From NCBI GenBank assembly GCA_024233085.1, contig JACKQC010000037.1, positions 1 to 15,206 on the forward strand: a DNA stretch of 15,206 nt, read 5' to 3'. Positions within the stretch are counted from its first letter, which is position 1. The number at the start of each line of letters is the position of its first letter. Below are positions 6,544-13,216 of the stretch, one piece after another. The notes beneath the pieces were generated by a model. The model had not been told where the DNA came from, ran no database searches, and saw nothing but the letters and a program-made list of their open reading frames with translations. The DNA comes from Akkermansiaceae bacterium (GTDB taxonomy: Bacteria; Verrucomicrobiota; Verrucomicrobiia; Verrucomicrobiales; DEV007). The translations under genes were made by a program, and so were the position numbers.

Positions 6544-8340
6544 GGATGACGGGGGCAGCAGCGGCAGCTCGAAGGTGTCCGAGACGTCGGGCCAGAAGGG
6601 AATGTCGCCCTCGACCCGCAGCTCGTAGCGGAGGGCGTTGTTTCCCAGCTTGATCGGCGGCGGCAGGTCGGCGGGCACGGTGGCGGTGGCGACGCCGCGC
6701 TTGATATCGTAAACGTGGTTCACCTCCGCGACGACGGTGTGGAAAAAGACCCGCGTGCTGGTGTGCGAGTTCGTCCCGCGCCGGTAGGTGGCCGACTCGA
6801 TGCCGCGGATGGAGAGCTTCAGCGAGACGAGGCGCGACACGCTGCCGGACAAGATCCAGCTCAGCTCCATGGGCTGGCCGAGGCGGAGGACGGGCGGCCG
6901 GATCACGATCTCGGGCTTGGGATTGGCCATCGCCAGCACCTGATAGAAAAAGAACACGATCGTTCCCAGTCCGACGAGCACGAAGGGGATCATGAAGAGG
7001 GTCAGGAAAATCTCGCCGTGCCCGTTTTGCCATCCCTCGATCACCTGATAAACGAAGATCGACACGATGCCGTTCCAGAACAGGCCGAAGAGCAGGATGC
7101 CCACGGCCATGACGAGCCGTTTCGCGCCGGGGCGGAAGACGCGTCCGCCGCCCTCGACGACTCCGGTGTCGGCGGCGTTCATCGCGACCTCCACCGCGCC
7201 GCCGCCGCCGGGCGAGAGGGAGAGGATTCCGCCGTCGCCCGTGGCGTCGGAGCTTTTCTCGTCATCCAGAAACCGCGCTCCGGCCGGGAGGCGGCTCCGG
7301 CGCTGCTTCATCCAGCTCCGCAGGCCTCCCCACATGACGAGCAGGCCGATGGCGGCGAAGACGAAGGGGATCAGAAACACCAGAACCATGGGCGAGAGGC
7401 CGGGCTTGAGGACGGCCTGCTCGGGGATGTCGGGGTTCACGTGGCAGACCCGCTCCGCCCCGCGCGGGTAGCGATCGACGATGGCCTCCTTCCCGCCGCG
7501 CCCGCTGGAGCTGCCGCCGAGGCTGGTGTAGTTGTTGGACCGGTGGGTCTGGCCGTCGAACTGGTATTCGTAAAAAATGTCGACGCTGTAGGTGACGCTG
7601 GTGTGGCCGTCGCTGTCCTGGCTCTCGTGCCGCCGCACCGTGCTCCAGATGACCGTGCACGGGGTCTCGACCCAGTGGCGCGAGGCGAACATGCGCTTGA
7701 TCGGCCCCAGAGTCAGCGGAATGCCCACGCCGAGGCCGACGCCGCCAAAAACGAAGCCGAAAAGCAGGGCGAACTTCCATCCGGCGCTGGCGCTTTTTTT
7801 CGCCGAGCCGGAGAGGCTGGCGCGGGTGGCGCCGGATTTTCTCCCTTTGTCCCGCAGGATATTGACGCCGAGCAGCATGATCCCCACGCCGGCGCCGACG
7901 AAAATCAGGGGCACGAGGCCGATCAGCGCGGTCTTGCCGATTTCGGGGCGGATGACGGCTTCGGCGGGGTTGTCGGGATTGACGCGGCAGGTGGTGCCGT
8001 CGCCGGCGAGCAGGGCCTTGCGGATCATGGCGAGGTCCTCGTAGCGGTCGGAGCTTTTGCCCGACAGGGTGTAGCGGTCGGAGGCATAGGGCCTCCCGGC
8101 GAACTCGTATCGATAAGCCACCTCGAGGGTGAAGGCGTTGCCGTTGGTCTCGCGGTCGGCGACCTCGCAGCGTTCGACGCGGCACAGGACCTCCGGCCAT
8201 TGGCGGGTGGCGACTTCGGCGGCGATCTGTTTGCCGATGAAGAAGGCGAACAGCCCGCCAAACCCGGCGAAGACCAGGCCAAACAAGATCAGGCAACCGC
8301 CGCCGTTTCCTTTCCCGGATTTCACGCTCACGGGTGCCAT
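6520..8340 (-). CDS. Membrane protein with two DUF3592 units and an arrestin-like C-terminal domain
   Basis: This 606-residue protein is built of modules. The first DUF3592 unit (about 12-165) has a membrane helix at 15-36, an extracytoplasmic-type beta region with CRVERCEV and YRYEFAGRPY, the hallmark CRVNPDNPAEAVI near 118-130 and a second helix at 138-160. The second unit (about 187-342) repeats this order with helices at 188-210 and 318-340, YEYQFDGQTHRSNNY at 257-271 and CHVNPDIPEQAVL near 299-311. A Gly/Ser-rich linker (about 350-400) leads to two more helices (406-430, 446-470). A final beta-rich domain (about 475-596) resembles the small arrestin-like protein encoded next. DUF3592 has no established biochemical role. 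The last residues (PVDPAT) are encoded by a repeat word. ATG 8340 is the first good start. Confidence 0.8.
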   Translation of the reverse strand: MAPVSVKSGKGNGGGCLILFGLVFAGFGGLFAFFIGKQIAAEVATRQWPEVLCRVERCEVADRETNGNAFTLEVAYRYEFAGRPYASDRYTLSGKSSDRYEDLAMIRKALLAGDGTTCRVNPDNPAEAVIRPEIGKTALIGLVPLIFVGAGVGIMLLGVNILRDKGRKSGATRASLSGSAKKSASAGWKFALLFGFVFGGVGLGVGIPLTLGPIKRMFASRHWVETPCTVIWSTVRRHESQDSDGHTSVTYSVDIFYEYQFDGQTHRSNNYTSLGGSSSGRGGKEAIVDRYPRGAERVCHVNPDIPEQAVLKPGLSPMVLVFLIPFVFAAIGLLVMWGGLRSWMKQRRSRLPAGARFLDDEKSSDATGDGGILSLSPGGGGAVEVAMNAADTGVVEGGGRVFRPGAKRLVMAVGILLFGLFWNGIVSIFVYQVIEGWQNGHGEIFLTLFMIPFVLVGLGTIVFFFYQVLAMANPKPEIVIRPPVLRLGQPMELSWILSGSVSRLVSLKLSIRGIESATYRRGTNSHTSTRVFFHTVVAEVNHVYDIKRGVATATVPADLPPPIKLGNNALRYELRVEGDIPFWPDVSDTFELPLLPPSSDPVDPAT

Positions 8341-8410
8341 TCATCGCGCCGAAACCGATTCCCGGAAAGGGAAAAAAACGGGGGAAACGGGCGGGCGGTT
8401 CCGTTCCTCC

Positions 8411-8448
8411 AAAAGAAAAGCCCGCGCCGGAAGGGTTCCGGCGCGGGC
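8411..8448 (-). terminator. Intrinsic terminator of the peroxidase gene
   Basis: A perfect 13-base-pair stem is formed by 8420-8432 and 8436-8448 with a 3-base loop. On the minus strand it is followed directly by CTTTTCTTTT (8420 down to 8411). It lies about 45 bases downstream of the peroxidase stop codon and separates that gene from the DUF3592 gene. Confidence 0.93.
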
Positions 8449-8491
8449 GATTTCTGAAATGGGGTCGGGGGCCCCACCCCGGCGTGGCCGC

Positions 8492-9523
8492 TTATTTCTC
8501 GGGCTTCGGGGTGTCGGGGCCGGACTCGGGCAGCTCGGGCATCTTGATGTAGTCGGTCGGCACCTCGCCTTTCAGCGACTTGAGGAAGGCGACGATCTTC
8601 GCGGTCTCGTCGTCGGTGAGGATCTGGCCCTGCTGGTATTCGGCCATTTTCCTGACCATTTCCTCGAGGGTCGCGACGGACCCGTCGTGCAGGTAGGGAC
8701 CGGTCTCGGTGATGTTGCGCAGGCTGGGGACTTTGAAGAAGCCGACCATCGCCTCGAAGCCGGGGACTTCGGCGCGGCCCTTGTCCTTCAGATCGGGCCA
8801 GGGTTTCACGAGTCCGAGCTTTTGATACAGGTGACCGCCGACGCCCATGCCCAGATGGCAGGTGGTGCAGCCTTTCGACATGAAAAGGGTGAGCCCTTCC
8901 TTCTGCTCGTCGGTGAGGGCGGCGTCGTCGCCTCTGAGGAAGGCGTCCCACGGGGCGGGGGTGAGGAGCTTGCGCTCGAAGGCCCCGATGGCTTTGCCGA
9001 CGTTGGCGTAGGTCAGCGGGCTCGACTCGTCGGGAAAGGCCTTCCGGAAAAGCTCGACGTAGCCGGGGATGGAGTTCAGCACCTTGAGCACGTAGGCCTC
9101 GTCGGGCATGCCCATCTCGATGGGATTGAGGATGGGGCCGACGGCCTGGGCCTCGACGTGGGGCGCGCGGCCGTCCCAGAACTGGGCGATGTGGATGGCG
9201 GCGTTGTAAACCGTCGGGGCGGAGCGTCCGCCTTTCTGGCCGGCGATGCCGGTGGAGGTCGGGGCGCCGTCGTCGCCGTAGCTGGCGAGATCGTGGCAGG
9301 TGTTGCAGGAAACGGTGTGGTCCTTCGACAGGCGCTTGTCGTAGTAGAGCTTCCGGCCGAGGTCGATCTTCGCCTCGGTGACGGGGTTTTCGGGATTGTC
9401 CGCCATCTCGGGCAGCGGCTGGAACATGCCGAGCGTGGAACGGTTGATGGTGACCTCGCCCCGCGCGGCGAAGGGAAGCGCGACGAGGGCGGCAAGCAGG
9501 AAGCGGGATACGGAGATTTTCAT
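8492..9523 (-). CDS. Diheme cytochrome c peroxidase (MauG/CcpA family), exported
   Basis: This 343-residue protein has a Sec signal peptide (about 1-21, hydrophobic core FLLAALVALPFA, cut near ARG-EV). It has two c-type heme motifs, CNTCH at 73-77 and CTTCH at 219-223, in the normal spacing of bacterial diheme peroxidases. Further family marks are QFWDGRAPHVEAQA (about 114-127), NPIEMGMP (about 134-141) and FFKVPSLRNITETGPYLHDGS (about 262-282). It should act in the periplasm and reduce hydrogen peroxide with electrons from a small cytochrome or copper protein. MauG-like oxidation of another substrate cannot be excluded. The long open frame continues upstream without a stop; the signal peptide fixes the start at ATG 9523. 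The gene is transcribed alone, with a promoter at 9537-9565 and a terminator at 8411-8448, divergent from the transporter. Confidence 0.93.
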   Translation of the reverse strand: MKISVSRFLLAALVALPFAARGEVTINRSTLGMFQPLPEMADNPENPVTEAKIDLGRKLYYDKRLSKDHTVSCNTCHDLASYGDDGAPTSTGIAGQKGGRSAPTVYNAAIHIAQFWDGRAPHVEAQAVGPILNPIEMGMPDEAYVLKVLNSIPGYVELFRKAFPDESSPLTYANVGKAIGAFERKLLTPAPWDAFLRGDDAALTDEQKEGLTLFMSKGCTTCHLGMGVGGHLYQKLGLVKPWPDLKDKGRAEVPGFEAMVGFFKVPSLRNITETGPYLHDGSVATLEEMVRKMAEYQQGQILTDDETAKIVAFLKSLKGEVPTDYIKMPELPESGPDTPKPEK

Positions 9524-9536
9524 GATTTGATTCGAC

Positions 9537-9565
9537 TCTATAGCTGAATACCGATACGAATTCAA
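9537..9565 (-). promoter_or_regulatory. Sigma70-like promoter of the peroxidase gene
   Basis: On the minus strand TTGAAT (9565-9560) and TATAGA (9542-9537) are separated by exactly 17 bases, in an AT-rich patch of an otherwise GC-rich divergent spacer. The expected transcript start lies near 9530, only about 7 bases before the start codon at 9523, which implies a nearly leaderless mRNA. Confidence 0.55.
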
Positions 9566-9623
9566 CCGCCGCCCGGTTGCCATTGCGCCGCAATCGCGTT
9601 TCGTCCCCTCGTTTCCCAAATCC

Positions 9624-10805
9624 GTGAGCCGCCCCGCCGACTTCACCAACAGCGACCCATTCTCCGGTCTGCAACTGCTCTCCGACCGCGCCCTGCAATC
9701 GCTGGGCTCCATGGAGGCCGTGGAATGGACGCCGGCTCCCGCCAAGGACTCGCCCTGGCGCGCGCTCGGGCCCGGCATCGCCGTCGCCGCGCTGGTCACC
9801 GCGGTGGCCGCGGGTCTCGCCGGGCGGCTCCCGGCCTCGCTGCCCGTCGGCGCCTCCGTGCTCGCCCTGACCCTCGGCATCCTGCTGCGGAACGCCCTGC
9901 CCCTGCCCGCCGCCGTCGCCGCCGGCTGCCGGTGGATCGTCTCGCGCGTCATCCCGGTGGCGATCGTGGCCCTCGGCGCCGGGCTGAATCTCGGCATCCT
10001 CGCCACCGACGGGCCGCGCTTTCTCGGATACATTCTCGCGGCGGTGACGCTGTCGTTTTTCCTGGCGATCGTGCTGGGCCGCTGGATGGGGGTCAAAACC
10101 GTCACCGCCCTGCTCATCGGCGCCGGCACCGGCATCTGCGGCAGCTCGGCCATCCTCGCCATCGCGCCGGCCGTCGACGCGGACGAGGAGGACATCCTCC
10201 TGTCGGTCGGCGCCATCAATCTCGTCGGCCTGCTCGCCATGTTTGCCTGCATCGGGCTGGGCTCGGCCCTCCCGATCCCGGCGGTGGACTTCGGCGTTCT
10301 CACCGGCGCCACCATCCATGCCGTGCCGACGGTGGCGGCGGCCGCCTTTGGCCACGGGGAGGAGGCCGGGCGGATCGCCACCCTGGTGAAGCTCGGCCGC
10401 GTCGCCATGCTGGTGCCGGTGGTCTTCGCCATCGCCGCCCTCTGGCGCCGGCGCCATCCGGCCGGGAGGACCCGCTCCGCGGCGGCCGGCGGCAAGGTCT
10501 CGCGCTTCGTCCCCTGGTTCGTCTGGGGCTTCGCCCTGGCCGCGCTGCTCGGCACCCTCGGGCTGATCCCCGGCCTCGTCTTCGGCGGGGGAAACACCCC
10601 GCTTTTCCCCGAATCCCGCGTCCTCGCCGGCGCCGCCCTTCTTTCCAAGCTCGGCAAGGTCCTCCTCGCCGTCGCCATGGCCGCCATCGGCCTGCAGGTC
10701 GGCCTCCGGTCCATGCTCCGCACCGGCGTCCGCGCCATCGCTCTCTCCGTGATCGTGTGGCTCGTCGTCACCGGCGTCATCGCCGCCCTGCTGCGCCTTT
10801 CCTGA
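9624..10805 (+). CDS. YeiH-family membrane transporter (UPF0324, putative sulfate exporter)
   Basis: This 393-residue protein has about eleven hydrophobic segments from residue 50 to the C-terminus. It carries the family's conserved core: VALGAGLNLGIL at 115-126, GAGTGICGSSAILAIAPAV at 167-185 and GAINLVGLLAMF at 196-207, then GATIHAVPTVAAAAFGHG at 228-245 and LVKLGRVAMLVPVV at 254-267. This matches the YeiH/TIGR00698 family, annotated as putative sulfate exporters on thin experimental evidence. The chosen start is GTG 9624, which adds a hydrophilic N-terminal tail of about 45 residues. ATG 9711 is an alternative that shortens it. Neither has a Shine-Dalgarno sequence. The gene is divergent from the peroxidase across 100 bases and is followed after 18 bases by the CHASE2 cyclase, so the two are probably one transcript. 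No LysR regulator, the usual neighbour of yeiH, is present. Confidence 0.88.
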   Translation: MSRPADFTNSDPFSGLQLLSDRALQSLGSMEAVEWTPAPAKDSPWRALGPGIAVAALVTAVAAGLAGRLPASLPVGASVLALTLGILLRNALPLPAAVAAGCRWIVSRVIPVAIVALGAGLNLGILATDGPRFLGYILAAVTLSFFLAIVLGRWMGVKTVTALLIGAGTGICGSSAILAIAPAVDADEEDILLSVGAINLVGLLAMFACIGLGSALPIPAVDFGVLTGATIHAVPTVAAAAFGHGEEAGRIATLVKLGRVAMLVPVVFAIAALWRRRHPAGRTRSAAAGGKVSRFVPWFVWGFALAALLGTLGLIPGLVFGGGNTPLFPESRVLAGAALLSKLGKVLLAVAMAAIGLQVGLRSMLRTGVRAIALSVIVWLVVTGVIAALLRLS

Positions 10806-10823
10806 ACGCCGCCGCCGCTTCCC

Positions 10824-13064
10824 ATGCCCGGAGGAAAAAAAATCCGCCGCCTCATCCCCCTGCTGGCCCCGCCCGCCGTGCTGGGCCTGATGCTCGCGCT
10901 GGCGCCGATGAAATTTCTCCGCCAGATCGAATACGTCACCGTGGACTGGCGCTTCCAGGCCCGCGCCCCGTCCGATCCGCCCGCCGACCCCCGCATCGCC
11001 GTGGTCGGGATCGGCGACTACTCGCTGGAGAAACTCGGGCGCTGGCCCTGGGCCCGGTCGGTTCACGGCGAATTCCTCGGGCTGCTCGCCGCGACCCTTC
11101 CCCCGAAGGCGACCGTTTTCGACATCCTGTTCACCGAGCCGAGCCAGGATGTCGCCCAGGACGAGGCGCTGGCCGCCGGCCTCGAGAAACATCCCAACGC
11201 CATCACCGGCGCCGGCTCGGCGGTGACTTTCGACGTCGAGGAGGGACCCGAGGATCGGCGGCCCAGCCAAATCGGCAAGACCGAGCCCATCCCCCGCGTC
11301 ACCGGCGATATCCGCGCGCTCGTCGGCGGCGAGGACGGGCTTCTCCCCATTCCCCGGGTCGCCGAGAGCGCCTGGACCGGCTTCGTCGATTGTCCCCCCG
11401 ACCCCGTCGACGGCGTGCGCCGGCGTTACCCGCTCGTCGTGCGACTCGGCGAGGGCGTTTATCCGTCGCTGGGACTCCAGGCCCTGTTGCGGCTTCACGA
11501 CCTTCGCACCGAGGATGTCGAGGTCGTCCTGGAATCCGCGCCCGGAAAAGCCGACGGCGGCTTTGTGAAAATCCGCGGCCGGGAAGGCGCGATCCACCTC
11601 ATCCCCATCGACGCCCACGGCCGGATGTGGATCAATTTCCGGGGCGTCGGCACCTTCAACGCCGTCGACTACGGGCGAACCGTCCAGCATCTCGCCGGCG
11701 TGCTCCAGGGCCGGCCGCCGCCCCCCGATTTTCCCCCGATCGAGGACCAGATCGTCCTCATCGGCCAGGTCGCCGAGGGATTGACGGATTTCGGCCCGAC
11801 GCCCCACAACCCGCGAACCGCGCTCGTCCTCGTCCATGCGAACGCGATCAACACCATCCTCCAGAGCGACTATCTCCGCATCGTTCCCGCCTGGCCGATC
11901 TGGCTGGGATGGCTCCTGCTCGCGTGGGGAACCCTCTGGATGCTGCGAAAAGTGCCCGTCGCCCTCGGCGTCATCGTCCCCCTCGCCGTCGTCGCCGGCT
12001 ACATCGCGCTCGCGTTTTTCCTCTTCAAAACCGGCAGCCTCCAAGTCCCCCTCTTCCTGCCCATCGCCGGCTTTCTCGCCGTCCACGGCAGCGCCATCAC
12101 CGACCGCCTGATCGCCGAGATCCGCGCCAAGAGCCGCATCAAGGGAATGTTCGGCACCTACGTGTCGCCGGAGGTGGTCGACACCATCATCGCCTCCGAC
12201 GAAGACCCGAAGCTCGGCGGCGAGAACTGCGAGATCACCGCCTTTTTCAGCGACATCCAGGGGTTCTCGTCATTTTCCGAGCTGCTCACCGCCGAGCAGC
12301 TCGTGACCCTGCTCAACGAATACCTCACCCCCATGACCGAGATCCTGCAAATCACCCACGGCGGGACCCTCGACAAATACATCGGCGACGCCATCGTCGG
12401 CATCTTCGGCGCCCCCCTGCACTTTCCCGACCACGCCCGCCGCGCCTGCCTCGCCACCGTCGAAATGCAGGCCCGGCAGGCCGAACTCCGCGAGAAATGG
12501 AAGCGCGACGGCGCCTGGCCCGAAATCGTGCACCGCATGCAGACCCGCATCGGCCTGAACACCGGCGAAGCCGTCATCGGCAACATGGGATCGCCCAACC
12601 GCTTCAACTACACCATGATGGGCGACAACGTGAACCTCGCCGCCCGCTGCGAGAGTGGCGCCAAAGCCTACGGCGTTTACACCATGGTCACCGGCGAGAC
12701 CCGCGACGCCGCCGCCGCCGCCCGCGATGACATCGCCTTCCGCTACCTCGACCGCATCGTCGTCAAAGGCCGCACCCGCCCCGTCGAGATGCACGAAGTC
12801 ATGGGTCTGACCGCCGAGATGTCCGCCGCCGCCCTCGACTGCGTCGCCGCCTACACCGCCGGCGTCGAAAAATACCTCGCCCGCGACTGGGACGCCGCCC
12901 GCGCCGCCTTCGAGACCTCCGCCGCCCTCGAGCCCTTTCAGCCCGGCGGATTCCTCCGCATTCAGACCAATCCCTCCCTGGTCATGATCGAGCGCGCCGC
13001 CGCCATGAAAGCCAACCCGCCCGGCGAGGATTGGGACGGCGTTTACGTGATGACGTCGAAGTGA
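10824..13064 (+). CDS. CHASE2-domain class III adenylate cyclase
   Basis: This 746-residue sensor enzyme has an N-terminal membrane helix (about 9-28) and a CHASE2 extracytoplasmic sensor (about 33-345, with TVDWRFQAR, GRWPWAR and VFDILFTEP). Three membrane helices follow (about 354-374, 377-400 and 408-426), then a class III cyclase domain (about 465-625). Catalytic residues are present: metal-binding D477 (in FFSDIQGFS) and D522 (in KYIGDAI), and transition-state N604 and R608 (in NVNLAAR). The substrate-selecting pair aligns as K518 and T597. Lys/Thr is the pair of cyanobacterial adenylate cyclases, so cAMP is the predicted product. A C-terminal tail (about 660-746) looks like a helical TPR-like hairpin (AYTAGVEKYLARDWDAARAAFETSAALEP). 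Start ATG 10824, 18 bases after the transporter gene. The ligand sensed outside the membrane is unknown. Confidence 0.93.
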   Translation: MPGGKKIRRLIPLLAPPAVLGLMLALAPMKFLRQIEYVTVDWRFQARAPSDPPADPRIAVVGIGDYSLEKLGRWPWARSVHGEFLGLLAATLPPKATVFDILFTEPSQDVAQDEALAAGLEKHPNAITGAGSAVTFDVEEGPEDRRPSQIGKTEPIPRVTGDIRALVGGEDGLLPIPRVAESAWTGFVDCPPDPVDGVRRRYPLVVRLGEGVYPSLGLQALLRLHDLRTEDVEVVLESAPGKADGGFVKIRGREGAIHLIPIDAHGRMWINFRGVGTFNAVDYGRTVQHLAGVLQGRPPPPDFPPIEDQIVLIGQVAEGLTDFGPTPHNPRTALVLVHANAINTILQSDYLRIVPAWPIWLGWLLLAWGTLWMLRKVPVALGVIVPLAVVAGYIALAFFLFKTGSLQVPLFLPIAGFLAVHGSAITDRLIAEIRAKSRIKGMFGTYVSPEVVDTIIASDEDPKLGGENCEITAFFSDIQGFSSFSELLTAEQLVTLLNEYLTPMTEILQITHGGTLDKYIGDAIVGIFGAPLHFPDHARRACLATVEMQARQAELREKWKRDGAWPEIVHRMQTRIGLNTGEAVIGNMGSPNRFNYTMMGDNVNLAARCESGAKAYGVYTMVTGETRDAAAAARDDIAFRYLDRIVVKGRTRPVEMHEVMGLTAEMSAAALDCVAAYTAGVEKYLARDWDAARAAFETSAALEPFQPGGFLRIQTNPSLVMIERAAAMKANPPGEDWDGVYVMTSK

Positions 13065-13065
13065 C

Positions 13066-13105
13066 GGTTTACCGGTTTTCGGTTCGGAGTTTCCGGTTCC
13101 GCGGT
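13066..13105. repeat. Degenerate heptamer periodicity (GGTT words)
   Basis: Just after the cyclase stop, the word GGTT or a one-base variant recurs at 13066, 13074, 13081, 13088 (AGTT), 13095 and 13103 (GGTC). The spacing is 7 or 8 bases. The layout resembles the cleaner heptamer array at 7-48. Confidence 0.55.
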
Positions 13106-13123
13106 CCGCCGAGACGATCCTTC

Positions 13124-13163
13124 ACCCAACAGGGTATGGTGCCCGACCCAACCCTGTTGGGTC
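13124..13163. repeat. Long inverted repeat with a competing inner hairpin
   Basis: ACCCAACAGGGT (13124-13135) and ACCCTGTTGGGT (13151-13162) form a perfect 12-base-pair stem around a 15-base loop. GACCCAA (13145-13151) and TTGGGTC (13157-13163) form an alternative 7-base-pair hairpin with a 5-base loop, and the two cannot coexist. The repeat lies between convergent genes and could end both transcripts, although no T-run follows. Confidence 0.7.
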
Positions 13164-13171
13164 CGGGTCGA

Positions 13172-13194
13172 TTTCGCCCGGCGGCGGGCCGAAA
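13172..13194. terminator. Possible bidirectional hairpin between convergent genes
   Basis: TTTCGCCC (13172-13179) pairs with GGGCCGAAA (13186-13194), with one bulged C and a 6-base loop. It sits 22 bases downstream of the phosphoesterase stop (minus) and 108 bases after the cyclase stop (plus). No clear T-run follows, so termination is only a possibility. Confidence 0.35.
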
Positions 13195-13216
13195 AGCGAT
13201 CCTTCTTTCACCGCCA

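Noticed and set aside
9524..10996. N-terminal extension of the peroxidase frame
   Set aside because: The frame is open upstream of 9523, but that part is antisense to the transporter and cyclase genes. A clear signal peptide begins at ATG 9523.
8328..12086. A very long open frame (1252 codons) on the minus strand
   Set aside because: It runs antisense to the transporter and cyclase genes and out of frame through the peroxidase gene. The protein is low-complexity Gly/Arg/Asp/Glu-rich, typical of a shadow frame in GC-rich DNA.
9725..12730. A 1001-codon plus-strand frame overlapping the transporter and cyclase genes
   Set aside because: It is a +2 shadow, extremely rich in Arg, Pro and His, with no recognisable domain, while the other frame encodes two well-defined families.
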